Positions 19,159-28,505 of a stretch of 64,000 nt of DNA are shown here, one piece after another (position 1 is the stretch's first letter; each line of letters opens with the position of its first letter). This DNA comes from Gammaproteobacteria bacterium (GTDB lineage Bacteria > Pseudomonadota > Gammaproteobacteria > Enterobacterales > Alteromonadaceae): the NCBI GenBank assembly GCA_018222405.1, contig JAAFAI010000008.1, positions 1 to 64,000 of the forward strand, in the 5' to 3' direction. A program made the position numbers and the translations under genes. The notes below the pieces were generated by a model, which saw nothing but the letters and a program-made list of their open reading frames with translations, was not told the DNA's origin and did not search any database.

Positions 19159-20518
19159 GGTTATCGGATTTCGGCTTTCTTGGACGACGACGTTTGCGCT
19201 GGGCTCCGCCTTCTTCCTGGCGCAGAGTGTTGAGCATTTTCTTTTGCTGATTGGGCGCTGCATCCTGAAACTGGGTCCACCAATCGGCCAGTTCCAGCAG
19301 GTCACCGCCTTCAGTCTGGCCGCGGGCAAGCAAAAAGTCGTAGGCAGCACGGAATTTCGGATGTGACAACAACTGGAAAGCCCGGCGGCCAAAGCGCCTG
19401 GGCAAGCGCTGCTGAAGGTTCCAGATATCACGCACCACGGTGCTGAATCGTTTAGGGATCATAATGCGCTGGGATTGACGATGTAACACATCACCCATGG
19501 CAATATTGAATGCATCGTGGGCGTTCAAGCCTGCCTCAGACTGCAGTTTTGTAGCATGCTCTTCGACCGGATACCACAATAAGGTGGCAATCAGAAACGC
19601 AGGCGTAACCCGCTGGCCGGTGTTGATGCGCTCGTCGGTGTTCACCAATACCCTTTCAATCAGCGCTATTTCTTTGCTGTCAGCTGCGGCAAACACTCTG
19701 CCAAGCATCGGGAACAGCGGCTCCAGAAGGTTGTATTCACGCAACATGCGGAATGTTTTCAGACCCTGGCCAGACAAGAATAGCTTGAGCATTTCTTCAA
19801 ACAGGCGGGCCGGCGGGATGTTGGATAGCAAATGCGCCAGTTCACGGATGGGCTCTGCCGTACGCGGGTTGATGGTCATATCCAGTTTGGCGGCAAAACG
19901 CACAGCACGCAGCATTCTGACCGGGTCTTCCCGATAGCGGACTTCAGGGTCGCCAATTAAATCGACCTCGCGTCGCTTAATGGCACTGATGCCATTGGCA
20001 AAATCAGTGACTGAGAAGGTTGCCACATCGTAATACATAGCATTAAAGGTAAAATCACGGCGTTCGGCATCTTCTTCAATGGTGCCAAATACATTGTCTC
20101 TTACCAGTTGTCCCTGCTCATCCTGTTTGGCCAGCGACTGGTCTTCATTGTGGTGGCCACGAAAGGTCGCAACTTCAATTATTTCACGGCCAAATACAAT
20201 GTGAGCCAGGCGAAAACGACGACCGATAAGGCGACAATTGCGAAACAGCCCTTTGATCTGCTCCGGGGTCGCATTGGTGACAACATCGAAATCTTTAGGT
20301 TTATGGCCCAGCATCAGGTCGCGCACGCAACCGCCAACCAGATAAGCGGAAAACCCGGCGTTATTCAGACGGTACATCACCTTCAGGGCATTATCACTAA
20401 TGTCTTCCCGGGATATTGCATGCTCAGCGCGAGGGATCACCACACCTTCAATCAGCGGGGCTTTTTCACTGTCGCGACTCAATGCGCGTTTCACCTTGTC
20501 CAGAACGCGGGTAATGAT
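19148..20518 (-). CDS. pcnB: Poly(A) polymerase I with a probable non-AUG start
   Basis: A protein of about 456 residues that adds 3' poly(A) tails promoting RNA decay. The nucleotidyltransferase core has VGGCVRDLMLG and KPKDFDVVTNATPEQ, followed by FRNCRLIGRRFRLAH, RRDFTFNAMYYD and YREDPVRMLRAVRFAAKL. The C-terminus is basic (RKRRRPRKPKS). The usual E. coli N-terminus MFTRVxxxxRKVLSRE aligns with codons starting at 20518: ATC ATT ACC CGC GTT (I-I-T-R-V). AAGGAG at 20527-20532 lies 8 bases before that ATC, and 11 before the ATT. The first canonical start, GTG at 20494, has no ribosome binding site. E. coli pcnB is known to start at AUU. Confidence 0.9.
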   Translation of the reverse strand: MITRVLDKVKRALSRDSEKAPLIEGVVIPRAEHAISREDISDNALKVMYRLNNAGFSAYLVGGCVRDLMLGHKPKDFDVVTNATPEQIKGLFRNCRLIGRRFRLAHIVFGREIIEVATFRGHHNEDQSLAKQDEQGQLVRDNVFGTIEEDAERRDFTFNAMYYDVATFSVTDFANGISAIKRREVDLIGDPEVRYREDPVRMLRAVRFAAKLDMTINPRTAEPIRELAHLLSNIPPARLFEEMLKLFLSGQGLKTFRMLREYNLLEPLFPMLGRVFAAADSKEIALIERVLVNTDERINTGQRVTPAFLIATLLWYPVEEHATKLQSEAGLNAHDAFNIAMGDVLHRQSQRIMIPKRFSTVVRDIWNLQQRLPRRFGRRAFQLLSHPKFRAAYDFLLARGQTEGGDLLELADWWTQFQDAAPNQQKKMLNTLRQEEGGAQRKRRRPRKPKSDNHVQ

Positions 20519-20530
20519 GGTAACTACTCC

Positions 20531-21472
20531 TTAACTCTCAGGGGCATTATGATAAGTAGATTCTGCCCCGTCGACAATAATTTCATGTCTTTTCGGTATC
20601 TTATTATACTGCCAGGCCGCAATCGCTGCATTAAGTAATGCCGATATCGTGCTGTGATTCTCTGTGATATCGCTAAACCCAAGAAAGCTCAGTGCATGTT
20701 GCAAGTTTTGCAGGGCGCGATTGTTATCAAGTGGCCGGGCATGGTTTTGTTTGCTTAGTTTACGCCCTGACGAGGTCGCTGCAACCGGAATATGCGCATA
20801 AAGCGGCGGTTGAGCGCCGAGTTGGTGGTACAGGGTCAGGTGCGCAGCAGTGGTGGTTAACAAATCGCTGCCACGTACAATGTGATTAACGCCCTGAGCG
20901 ATATCATCTACCACAACTACCAGATTATAGCTGTGCAGTCCATCGCGCCGGCGCAGTACGGTATCCTCCAGCGCATGGGGATCGCTTATCACAACCGGCC
21001 CGAGTAACTGATCGGTAAAAGTCGTCACCGGTTGAGTGCATTTGAGTCTGAGCGCATTGCCTTTTGGCGGTAAATTCAGTTCACGGCATGTGCCCTGATA
21101 AGCGCCGCCGGACGCTTTAATTTGTTTGCGGGTGCACTGACAGGCATACAGCGCCTTTTGTGCTAACAAGGTTTGCAGTACTTCATCGTAGTCGCTTAAC
21201 TGTGCAGACTGGTAGCGTACCTCGCCGTCCCAGTTAAGCCCATGGGCAGCTAAGCAGTTTAAAATACTTACATCGGCCCCTTTAATGCATCGCGGGCGGT
21301 CGATATCTTCCATTCTAACCAGCCACTGACCCAGATTGGCTCTGGCATCAAGAAAACTGGCTAACGCCGCGATTAACGAACCAAAATGTAATGGTCCGGT
21401 GGGAGAGGGCGCAAAGCGGCCGGTATATGAGGATTTGGCGCAGTGATTCACGAGGTTAAACACTGTGGTCAT
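20531..21472 (-). CDS. gluQ: Glutamyl-Q tRNA(Asp) synthetase
   Basis: A 313-residue truncated glutamyl-tRNA synthetase paralogue that charges queuosine of tRNA(Asp) with glutamate. It has the YTGRFAPSPTGPLHFGS start (HIGH-type motif), a zinc-like CQC site (ALYACQCTRKQI) and KLSKQNHA in place of KMSKS. The anticodon-binding domain is absent, as expected. Its TAA overlaps the ribosome binding site used by pcnB, so it likely couples into pcnB. It follows dksA as in enterobacteria. Confidence 0.95.
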   Translation of the reverse strand: MTTVFNLVNHCAKSSYTGRFAPSPTGPLHFGSLIAALASFLDARANLGQWLVRMEDIDRPRCIKGADVSILNCLAAHGLNWDGEVRYQSAQLSDYDEVLQTLLAQKALYACQCTRKQIKASGGAYQGTCRELNLPPKGNALRLKCTQPVTTFTDQLLGPVVISDPHALEDTVLRRRDGLHSYNLVVVVDDIAQGVNHIVRGSDLLTTTAAHLTLYHQLGAQPPLYAHIPVAATSSGRKLSKQNHARPLDNNRALQNLQHALSFLGFSDITENHSTISALLNAAIAAWQYNKIPKRHEIIVDGAESTYHNAPES

Positions 21473-21524
21473 AAAAGACGCAGGTTGGCTGACCTGTTAA
21501 AACGGACTTGATAAAAAACGAAGT

Positions 21525-21558
21525 AAAATACCGGCCAGTTACTACAACCCTGACCGGC
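21525..21558 (-). terminator. Possible terminator between dksA and gluQ
   Basis: On the minus strand GCCGGTCAG pairs with CTGGCCGGT (two G-U pairs) and is followed by a run TATTTTACTT. It lies in the 94-base gap downstream of dksA. It may act as an attenuator giving less gluQ-pcnB transcript. Confidence 0.45.
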
Positions 21559-21566
21559 AATTGTCA

Positions 21567-22016
21567 TTAACCCTGGAGCTGCTTTTCTTTAATTTCAGCC
21601 ATGGTTTTACAGTCGATACATAGGTCTGCTGTTGGGCGCGCCTCGAGACGACGAATACCGATTTCGATGCCACACTGGTCACAAAATCCGAAATCATCTT
21701 CTTCGATACGTTTCAGGGTCTTTTCGATTTTCTTGATCAGTTTACGCTCACGGTCGCGGGTGCGCAGTTCTAAGCTGAACTCTTCTTCTTGCGCGGCGCG
21801 GTCTACCGGATCAGGGAAATTCGCTGCTTCGTCCTTCATATGAGTAACCGTGCGGTCAACTTCTTCACGCAACTGGTTACGCCAGGCTTTCAGTATTTGA
21901 CGAAAATGCTCCATCTGAGCATCGTTCATATACTCTTCGTCATCTTTTGGCTGATACGGGGTGAGCCCGGCTAGTGCCAAAAGACCAAGGGATTTGGTTT
22001 CTTTCTCAGCTGGCAT
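21567..22016 (-). CDS. dksA: RNA polymerase-binding transcription factor DksA
   Basis: A 149-residue DksA, the ppGpp co-factor that acts through the RNA polymerase secondary channel. The helical coiled-coil (about 35-110) carries the tip residues DxxDxA as DPVDRA. The C-terminal zinc finger has CDQC and CIDC. Length matches the E. coli protein. It heads the gluQ-pcnB-folK-panB-panC series. Its upstream region is 212 bases and holds its promoter, not resolved here. Confidence 0.97.
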   Translation of the reverse strand: MPAEKETKSLGLLALAGLTPYQPKDDEEYMNDAQMEHFRQILKAWRNQLREEVDRTVTHMKDEAANFPDPVDRAAQEEEFSLELRTRDRERKLIKKIEKTLKRIEEDDFGFCDQCGIEIGIRRLEARPTADLCIDCKTMAEIKEKQLQG

Positions 22017-22228
22017 GTGTCACTTCTCCTACACTACGACACCCTAAATGTCCCGAAATAAAACAAATATCTATAACAGAATAGTATTGTACAGGCAACG
22101 TAAAGTGTCTATGTCTGACGAGGTAAACATGGTGCTGGATTGTTTACCCCATGGTTGTACCCGAGGGTACTCGCTTGTTTCAGCAAGGCGCAAATATGAC
22201 GTCCATTTCCTAAAAATCAACTCTTTTT

Positions 22229-22933
22229 TTACAAAATAACAGGTAGTGACTGATTTATATTGATTTTTTCTTGGCTGATTTGGCAGCCTACGGCGAAAAT
22301 CCTGACCCCGTCGGCCGCAGCCTGACGCACTGCCAGGGCGTATTTCGGGTCGATGTGCCCGGCGAGACGGACATTTTGGATGCCGCTGTGCTGAACACAG
22401 AACAATAAAGCGGTGGCAACGCCCTGACGAGCCAGCATGGCCAGTTCTTCGGCGTGTTTTGTGCCACGGCTGGTCACCGCATCGGGAAAGAAGCCGTCAT
22501 TGCCCTCGGCCAGAGTGACCGATTTTACTTCGATGTAGAGCGGCGTATGATCGCTACGGGTTACACAAAAATCGAAACGGGAGTGGAAATCCGGCGGGCT
22601 GACTTCCCGCTTAACCTCGGTATAGTCTGTTACTCCCGGCAGTGTGTGGGCTTCCAGCGCACGCTGAACCAATTTGTTAGCGCGGTGCGTATTAACGCTT
22701 ATCCAGTCACCCTGAGGCGTGACCGCCAGTTCCCATGTGAACTTTAGTTTACGTTTTGGGTTATCTGAGGGACTGACCCAGGCGGTAAAACCGGGTTCGG
22801 CACAGCCGGTCATGGCCCCGGTATTCGGGCAGTGAGCTGTGATCTGCTCACCGGAGTCGAGCAATATATCGGCAAAAAATCGTTTATAGCGCTTAAGCAG
22901 TGTGCCGCGCAACAAAGGTGAAGTAAACTGCAT
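22229..22933 (-). CDS. sfsA: Sugar fermentation stimulation protein A
   Basis: A DNA-binding-type protein of about 234 residues. Family segments seen are RGTLLKRYKRFFADI at the N-terminus, CPNTGAMTGC, VNTHRANKLV, YIEVKSVTLAEG and FPDAVTSRGTKH. Its exact role is unsettled; it was first linked to maltose metabolism. The ATG at 22933 is chosen because the open frame before it has only an alternative start. Adjacent to dksA as in E. coli, and divergent from pepB with a gap of 32 bases. Confidence 0.92.
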   Translation of the reverse strand: MQFTSPLLRGTLLKRYKRFFADILLDSGEQITAHCPNTGAMTGCAEPGFTAWVSPSDNPKRKLKFTWELAVTPQGDWISVNTHRANKLVQRALEAHTLPGVTDYTEVKREVSPPDFHSRFDFCVTRSDHTPLYIEVKSVTLAEGNDGFFPDAVTSRGTKHAEELAMLARQGVATALLFCVQHSGIQNVRLAGHIDPKYALAVRQAAADGVRIFAVGCQISQEKININQSLPVIL

Positions 22934-22965
22934 AGATAAACCTGACAATAATAGTAAGGAGCATT

Positions 22966-24243
22966 ATGACTGACATGAAAGTGAAGATCACGAGCAACCC
23001 GGCCCCGGCGCATTGGGGAGACAAGGCGTTGGTAAGTCTTAGTGGCAACGACATCACCATCCACATTGGGGATGAAGCAGACCGGCTGCGCAGTATTCGT
23101 AAAGCGGCAAGACAGATAGACAATCTCGGGATCCCGTCAGTCACGCTCAGCGGTGACTGGTCGGTTATTGACCAGGTCACCTTTGTAATGAGTTTTTCCA
23201 AGGCGCGTAACCCTGGCGAAGTCACCTTATGCGATAACGCTGAACGAGCTGAAGCTGAGCGCCAGGTGACTGCGATGATGTTTACCCGTAAGCTCACCAA
23301 CGACACCCCTGAGCAGCTTTCGCCGGTAGGTCTGGCGCAGGAAAGTGCTGACTGGCTGCAATCACTAAACGGGGATGCGGTAACCTATCGGGTAGTGAAC
23401 GGTGAACAGCTCGTGGCTGAAGGCTGGGCCGGGATATACAATGTCGGACGCGGCAGTGAACGTCCCCCGGCCATGCTGGAGCTGGATTATAATCCTGGCG
23501 GCGATCCTGAGGCGCCGGTGGCGTTTGCCCTGGTTGGCAAAGGAATCACCTTCGACAGTGGTGGCTACAGCCTGAAATCCAGCGAAGGGATGCTGGATAT
23601 GAAATGCGACATGGGTGGTGCGGCAACGGTTACCGGTGCGCTGGGGCTGGCCATTATGCAAGGGCTCAATAAACGGGTGAAGCTGTTTTTATGCTGCGCT
23701 GAAAACCTGGTCAGCGGCCATGCTTACAAGCTGGGTGATGTACTGACCTACAAAAACGGCGTGAGTGTGGAGATAGTTAATACCGATGCCGAAGGGCGCC
23801 TGGTACTTGCCGATGGTCTTATCGCGGCTTCAGAATCAGGAGCTGCCTGTATCATTGATGCAGCGACACTGACCGGCGCAGCTACGGTAGCGCTGGGATA
23901 TGACTATCATGCGGTATTCAGTCTCAACCCGGTGCTCAGCCAGACGTTTTTAAGTGAGGCTCAAACCCAGCAGGAGCTATTCTGGCCATTACCCTTACAA
24001 ATGTGGCATCAGGAAAAGTGCCCGTCTGCCTTTGCTGATACGGCTAATAGTCGTCCGCAAAAAGGTGGCGGTGCCGGCGGTGCGTCAAATGCGGCGGGCT
24101 TCTTATCACGCTTTGTCAGTCCAACAGACAGCTGGTTGCATCTGGACCTGGCCGCTGCGTATCATGGCAGTGCCACTAGCGAAATGCCGGCAGGCGCCAC
24201 AGCGGCCGGCATCAGAACCCTGGCTGCGTTTATCGGCCAGTAA
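22966..24243 (+). CDS. pepB: Aminopeptidase B (PepB, M17 family)
   Basis: A 425-residue leucyl aminopeptidase-type enzyme. The metal site appears in VGKGITFDSGGYSLK, DMGGAATVTGAL and the M17 signature NTDAEGRLVLADGL. Length fits PepB (about 430 residues) rather than PepA (about 500). TAAGGAG lies before the ATG. It diverges from sfsA and probably recycles peptides in the cytoplasm. Confidence 0.92.
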   Translation: MTDMKVKITSNPAPAHWGDKALVSLSGNDITIHIGDEADRLRSIRKAARQIDNLGIPSVTLSGDWSVIDQVTFVMSFSKARNPGEVTLCDNAERAEAERQVTAMMFTRKLTNDTPEQLSPVGLAQESADWLQSLNGDAVTYRVVNGEQLVAEGWAGIYNVGRGSERPPAMLELDYNPGGDPEAPVAFALVGKGITFDSGGYSLKSSEGMLDMKCDMGGAATVTGALGLAIMQGLNKRVKLFLCCAENLVSGHAYKLGDVLTYKNGVSVEIVNTDAEGRLVLADGLIAASESGAACIIDAATLTGAATVALGYDYHAVFSLNPVLSQTFLSEAQTQQELFWPLPLQMWHQEKCPSAFADTANSRPQKGGGAGGASNAAGFLSRFVSPTDSWLHLDLAAAYHGSATSEMPAGATAAGIRTLAAFIGQ

Positions 24244-24265
24244 GTGTGAGGTGGTTACTCGGTGG

Positions 24266-24448
24266 TCACAGACCGCCGAGTCGTTCTGCTAAAGTTTTGT
24301 ATTTTTCTACTTCAACAGAGTCGAACAAGGGATTGCCGTTACCGTCTGTCTCTTTTGCAACGAGCAAACTCTCACGTTGTAGACGCTCAACGCGAATTTT
24401 CTGAACATTAAGAAAATCCGCAACCTCCTGGACTGTCATCAAACTCAT
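24266..24448 (-). CDS. Small helix-turn-helix (excisionase/MerR-like) protein
   Basis: A 60-residue protein that begins MSLMTVQEVADFLNVQ and continues with a recognition-helix-like KIRVERLQRESLL, then NPLFDSVEVEKYKTL. This is the pattern of an excisionase-type winged HTH that binds DNA. The ATG at 24448 is chosen for the compact domain; an upstream start would add about 15 residues without a domain. No phage or island genes are beside it, so it is probably a house-keeping small regulator. Confidence 0.65.
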   Translation of the reverse strand: MSLMTVQEVADFLNVQKIRVERLQRESLLVAKETDGNGNPLFDSVEVEKYKTLAERLGGL

Positions 24449-24565
24449 AAACGCAACCTGCGTAGTGAAAGCGGTACAAAGAGTAAAGCGCAAAAAACTT
24501 AATTTGTGAAATAAACTTTAAATATAGGTAAATATTGCCTGTGATTCGAGGGGAGACAAACGATA

Positions 24566-25162
24566 ATGGATACCTGGTCAGCAGCCGTCATGCTGTTTTT
24601 AATTATGGATCCGCTCGGCAACCTGCCCATATTCATGTCTGTGCTAAAGATGATCGAGCCAAAACGACGACGCATAGTACTGATACGTGAATTATTATTT
24701 GCCCTGATTATTTTGTACGTGTTTCTGTTCAGCGGTCAGGCGGTGCTGGATTTTCTGAACGTAAAACAGGAAACAGTCAGTATCGCCGGCGGGATTATCT
24801 TGTTTCTGATTGCGCTCAAGATGATTTTTCCCAAAGCCGGAGGCAGTCCGCTCGGGCTGGCTGCAGGCGAGGAGCCTTACATTGTGCCGCTGGCTATTCC
24901 ACTGATTGCCGGGCCGTCAACGCTGGCAGCTCTGATCCTGCTCTCCAACCAGAGCCCCGACCGCATGGGCGACTGGTCGCTGGCCCTTGGCGCCTCCTGG
25001 CTGGTGAGTGCTACCATACTGCTCTTCTCCGGCGCATTTCACCGGGTGTTGGGTGAGCGTGGTTTAACGGCCATGGAACGTCTGATGGGAATGATCCTGG
25101 TAATGATTGCCATCCAAATGTTTTTAGACGGTGTGGGTACTTATTTTTCTCAGGTAGGTTAA
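24566..25162 (+). CDS. yhgN: MarC family membrane protein YhgN
   Basis: A 198-residue inner-membrane protein with six helices of the MarC/NAAT family. It shows the family marks FLIMDPLGNLPIF at the N-terminus, a middle AIPLIAGPSTLAAL (second repeat copy), and MILVMIAIQMFLDG at the end. GGGGAG precedes the ATG. Function is uncertain: MarC itself is not an antibiotic exporter and the family is named for possible amino-acid transport. Confidence 0.9.
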   Translation: MDTWSAAVMLFLIMDPLGNLPIFMSVLKMIEPKRRRIVLIRELLFALIILYVFLFSGQAVLDFLNVKQETVSIAGGIILFLIALKMIFPKAGGSPLGLAAGEEPYIVPLAIPLIAGPSTLAALILLSNQSPDRMGDWSLALGASWLVSATILLFSGAFHRVLGERGLTAMERLMGMILVMIAIQMFLDGVGTYFSQVG

Positions 25163-25210
25163 TATGTGCGCCAATATAATATGGCTTCAGATTGAACAAC
25201 AGGCGTTATC

Positions 25211-25792
25211 TTGACAACTAAACTCTCAACATTCGCCCAGGTCCGGGCTTTGGAAGGCACTGATGCGATAGCGTTCAGTGCTGCGCTGCTGCAACGTATG
25301 GTACCCAATTATCAGCTTTTCTGTGAGCTTACGGAGTTTGCTGAGCCTGATACCCTGTCAAAGTGTCTGGATCTTATCTGGGAATCCCTGTGCAGCCCGA
25401 AGAGCAAGATTAACTTCGCTACGCAACTGGAAAAGGTGGAAGAGGCTACGCCGGATGTCAGCGATTACGACTCTTTTGGAGTTTATCCTGCGCTGGACGC
25501 TGCTATTGCCATGTCGTCGGCCATTAATCTGATTATGAAAGTGGATCCCCATGGCGCCGTGGTTGTCAGTAAATTGTCCCAGGGCAGCGTTGAAGCCTAT
25601 CTGTTGGCCAGCGGCGAAGCGACGGAAGACGATGTGAAAACCCATCCACTGATGCAGTTTGAAATAGCTATACAACAGGAATTGCTCGACGCTGTAACTA
25701 CCAAAGCGCCAATGACACAGAAAGTATCAAAGCTTAAAAACATTGCCGCCAGTGAAGGGATCAGCAATATCGGCCTCGAAATAAACCCTTAA
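25211..25792 (+). CDS. yjaG: YjaG family protein (DUF416)
   Basis: A 193-residue soluble protein matching YjaG (DUF416): LLQRMVPNYQLFCEL near residue 30 and DYDSFGVYPALDAAIAMSSAI. Biochemical role is unknown in the family. The predicted start is a TTG at 25211. It overlaps rsmD at the 3' ends by 4 bases. Confidence 0.85.
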   Translation: MTTKLSTFAQVRALEGTDAIAFSAALLQRMVPNYQLFCELTEFAEPDTLSKCLDLIWESLCSPKSKINFATQLEKVEEATPDVSDYDSFGVYPALDAAIAMSSAINLIMKVDPHGAVVVSKLSQGSVEAYLLASGEATEDDVKTHPLMQFEIAIQQELLDAVTTKAPMTQKVSKLKNIAASEGISNIGLEINP

Positions 25793-26388
25793 GCCTCAGC
25801 GCCGGTATACTCAAGCAGACAATAAGTTAGCTGGCCGGTTTGCTTCTGTTTGATTACCTCAAAGCCCGGAGGCAGGGCGAGTGCCGGGCCATTGATTTCC
25901 TGCTCAACATAAATCAGGGCATTTGTGGCCAGCAACTGATGCTTATAGAGCGCAGCCAGACAAGGATTGACTAAGTCATGGCCAAAAGGCGGGTCGACAA
26001 AAATAATATCGAAGGGAGTGCTTAGGGTTGGTAATACCGCCATTGCATCGTTACAGTGAACCTCAGCACCGGCTTTCAGCGTATTAAGATTAGTTTTTAA
26101 CTGTTTGGCCGTGGGAGCATGTTTCTCAATAAACACGGTTTCTCTGGCATAGCGGGACAACGCCTCTAACCCCAATACGCCTGAGCCGGCAAAGACGTCG
26201 AGTACCCGGCTACCCTGAACATGGGCCATAAGCCAGTTAAACAGTGTTTCGCGTGTACGGTCAGTACTGGGGCGTAACCCTTCTGCATCCAACACGGGTA
26301 ATCGACGACCGCGCCACTGGCCGCTGATAATACGTACGCTGCCACTTTTTTTGTTGTGGCGTGAGGTTGGTTTTGCTACTCGATTCAT
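25789..26388 (-). CDS. rsmD: 16S rRNA (guanine(966)-N2)-methyltransferase RsmD
   Basis: A Rossmann methyltransferase of about 199 residues. The N-terminus has RIISGQWRGRRLPV and LRPSTDRTRETLFNWL; the SAM motif is VLDVFAGSGVLGLEALS and the catalytic motif is FVDPPF. The start chosen, ATG 26388, gives MNRVAKPTSRH, which fits the family; an upstream in-frame ATG at 26421 is possible. It is divergent from ftsY, an arrangement conserved from E. coli. Confidence 0.93.
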   Translation of the reverse strand: MNRVAKPTSRHNKKSGSVRIISGQWRGRRLPVLDAEGLRPSTDRTRETLFNWLMAHVQGSRVLDVFAGSGVLGLEALSRYARETVFIEKHAPTAKQLKTNLNTLKAGAEVHCNDAMAVLPTLSTPFDIIFVDPPFGHDLVNPCLAALYKHQLLATNALIYVEQEINGPALALPPGFEVIKQKQTGQLTYCLLEYTGAEA

Positions 26389-26493
26389 TGTGCCAGTCGA
26401 TGGTATTATGTGCTGATGCAAAGCAGCACGCTTAAATTAATATTCAGTAGTTTACCGCACAAAGCGGTTTCTCAGTAAGGAATTGTCAACACA

Positions 26494-27771
26494 ATGTCTA
26501 AACTCTTTGGCTGGTTTAACAAAAATAAAAATGAAAATAAAACCCCGGAACCAGCAACTAACCCCCCACAAGAAGAAACCTCAGACAACAACGAAGCCAT
26601 CGCTGTTGAAAAAGAACTGCCTGAGCCAGAACAGGTTGAAGAAGCACAGCCGGTAGAAGCTGAATCTGAAGCCGAGAATGTCTCAACCGATGAACCAAAA
26701 ACTCACGAAGAGCAGGTGGTTGAAGCGGTAGAAGCTGCTCCGCAGGAACAGGTAACGCCTGAAGTAAAACCTGAGGTTGAACAACCGCCGGAAACGCAGG
26801 CTTTTGAAGAGTCTGCCGCCACTGAAAAAAAATCGTTTTTTGGTCGTCTTAAAGCCAGTTTATCGCGCACCAAAGCCAACCTTGGCAGTGGCATTGTTAG
26901 TCTGTTTCGCGGCAAAGCTATCGATGATGACCTGTATGAAGAGCTCGAAACGCAACTGCTGGTTGCCGATGTGGGCATGGATACTACCCAGAAAATTATC
27001 GACCGTCTGGTGGAAGGCGCTAAGCATTCACAACTGAAAGATGGCGACGCGCTTTACGAATTGCTTAAACAGCAACTCAGAACCATGCTCACTGCTGTAG
27101 AACAACCGCTGCCAGAGGTGATTGCCAATCACGATAAAACTCAGGGACCGTTTGTTATTCTGATGGTAGGCGTTAACGGGGTAGGTAAAACGACAACCAT
27201 TGGTAAACTGGCCAAGCAGTACCAGCAGCAGGGCAAAAAAGTCATGCTGGCAGCTGGTGATACCTTCCGGGCTGCAGCGGTAGAACAATTACAAGTGTGG
27301 GGTGAGCGTAATAATATTCCGGTTATCGCTCAGCCTACCGGTTCAGACAGTGCTTCAGTGTTGTACGATGCTTTGCAGTCAGCTAAGGCCAAAGGCAGTG
27401 ATATTCTTATCGCCGATACCGCCGGTCGCTTACAAAATAAAGACAACCTGATGGAAGAGCTGAAAAAAGTGGTACGGGTAATGAAAAAACTCAACCCGGA
27501 TGCGCCCCACGAAGTTATGCTCACCGTTGATGCCGCTACCGGCCAGAACGCAATTAGCCAGGCGAAACTGTTTAAGGAAGCCGTAGGGCTCACCGGTATT
27601 ACCCTTACCAAGCTTGATGGAACAGCTAAAGGCGGTGTGATTTTTGCCATTGCAGATAAATTTGGTATTCCTATCCGTTATATCGGAGTGGGTGAGGGAA
27701 TTGACGACCTGCGTGGATTTAACGGCGACGAATTTATTGACGCGCTGTTCAGCGAAGGTGAGAAAAGTTAA
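26494..27771 (+). CDS. ftsY: Signal recognition particle receptor FtsY
   Basis: A 425-residue SRP receptor that targets membrane proteins to the translocon. The N-terminal 110 residues are a strongly acidic Glu/Pro-rich A domain with a short basic start (MSKLFGWFNKNKNENK). The NG domain follows, with GTPase motifs GVNGVGKTTTIGKLA, DTFRAAAVEQL, DTAGRLQNK and TKLDGTAKGG. AAGGA lies before the ATG. First gene of the ftsY-ftsE-ftsX unit. Confidence 0.98.
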   Translation: MSKLFGWFNKNKNENKTPEPATNPPQEETSDNNEAIAVEKELPEPEQVEEAQPVEAESEAENVSTDEPKTHEEQVVEAVEAAPQEQVTPEVKPEVEQPPETQAFEESAATEKKSFFGRLKASLSRTKANLGSGIVSLFRGKAIDDDLYEELETQLLVADVGMDTTQKIIDRLVEGAKHSQLKDGDALYELLKQQLRTMLTAVEQPLPEVIANHDKTQGPFVILMVGVNGVGKTTTIGKLAKQYQQQGKKVMLAAGDTFRAAAVEQLQVWGERNNIPVIAQPTGSDSASVLYDALQSAKAKGSDILIADTAGRLQNKDNLMEELKKVVRVMKKLNPDAPHEVMLTVDAATGQNAISQAKLFKEAVGLTGITLTKLDGTAKGGVIFAIADKFGIPIRYIGVGEGIDDLRGFNGDEFIDALFSEGEKS

Positions 27772-27825
27772 TCTGGTATTGGTTAACCTTAATAAAAACA
27801 ACAGACAGAATAGTCAGGATCCTTG

Positions 27826-28503
27826 ATGATCAGATTTGAGCAGGTAAGCAAAACGTATCCCGGCGGCCAGCGAGCGCTGTCTAAAGTCGACTTTCACATA
27901 GCCCAGGGCGAAATGGCGTTTCTCACCGGCCATTCCGGTGCCGGTAAAAGTACCCTGCTCAAACTGATCAGTATTATGGAACGTCCCACGGTAGGCAGGG
28001 TGCTGATTAACGGCCACGATCTTAACGTCATTAAACGGCGCCAGATTGCTTATATTCGCCGTGATATTGGCATGATATTTCAGAGCCACCAACTACTGAT
28101 GGACAAAACTGTTTTCGATAACGTGGCACTGCCCCTGGTTATTGAAGGATACGGTCACAAGGAAATTGCTAAACGGGTGGACGCGGCACTGGAAATGGTA
28201 GGGCTGCGCAGTAAAGCACGGAATCTGCCCATAACACTGTCTGGCGGTGAGCAACAACGTGTCGGCATCGCCCGGGCGGTGGTCAATAAACCGCCGTTGC
28301 TGCTGGCCGATGAGCCGACAGGTAACCTCGATCCCAAGTTATCCATGGAAATTGTCCGTCTGTTTGAAGATTTCAATCAGGCCGGGGTTTCGGTACTGAT
28401 AGCCACTCACGATTTAGGCCTGATCGCACGGATGCGCTATCGCACCCTGACGCTGAAGAACGGCAAAATGATTACCGACGGCTTAACCGAAGGCGAGGAC
28501 TGA
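27826..28503 (+). CDS. ftsE: Cell division ATP-binding protein FtsE
   Basis: A 225-residue ABC ATPase that with FtsX activates peptidoglycan hydrolases at the septum. It has Walker [11 protein letters not shown]-loop FQSHQLL, signature [14 protein letters not shown] and Walker [13 protein letters not shown]. The ATG at 27826 gives [14 protein letters not shown]. It lies two bases before ftsX. Confidence 0.97.
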   Translation: MIRFEQVSKTYPGGQRALSKVDFHIAQGEMAFLTGHSGAGKSTLLKLISIMERPTVGRVLINGHDLNVIKRRQIAYIRRDIGMIFQSHQLLMDKTVFDNVALPLVIEGYGHKEIAKRVDAALEMVGLRSKARNLPITLSGGEQQRVGIARAVVNKPPLLLADEPTGNLDPKLSMEIVRLFEDFNQAGVSVLIATHDLGLIARMRYRTLTLKNGKMITDGLTEGED

Positions 28504-28505
28504 CT

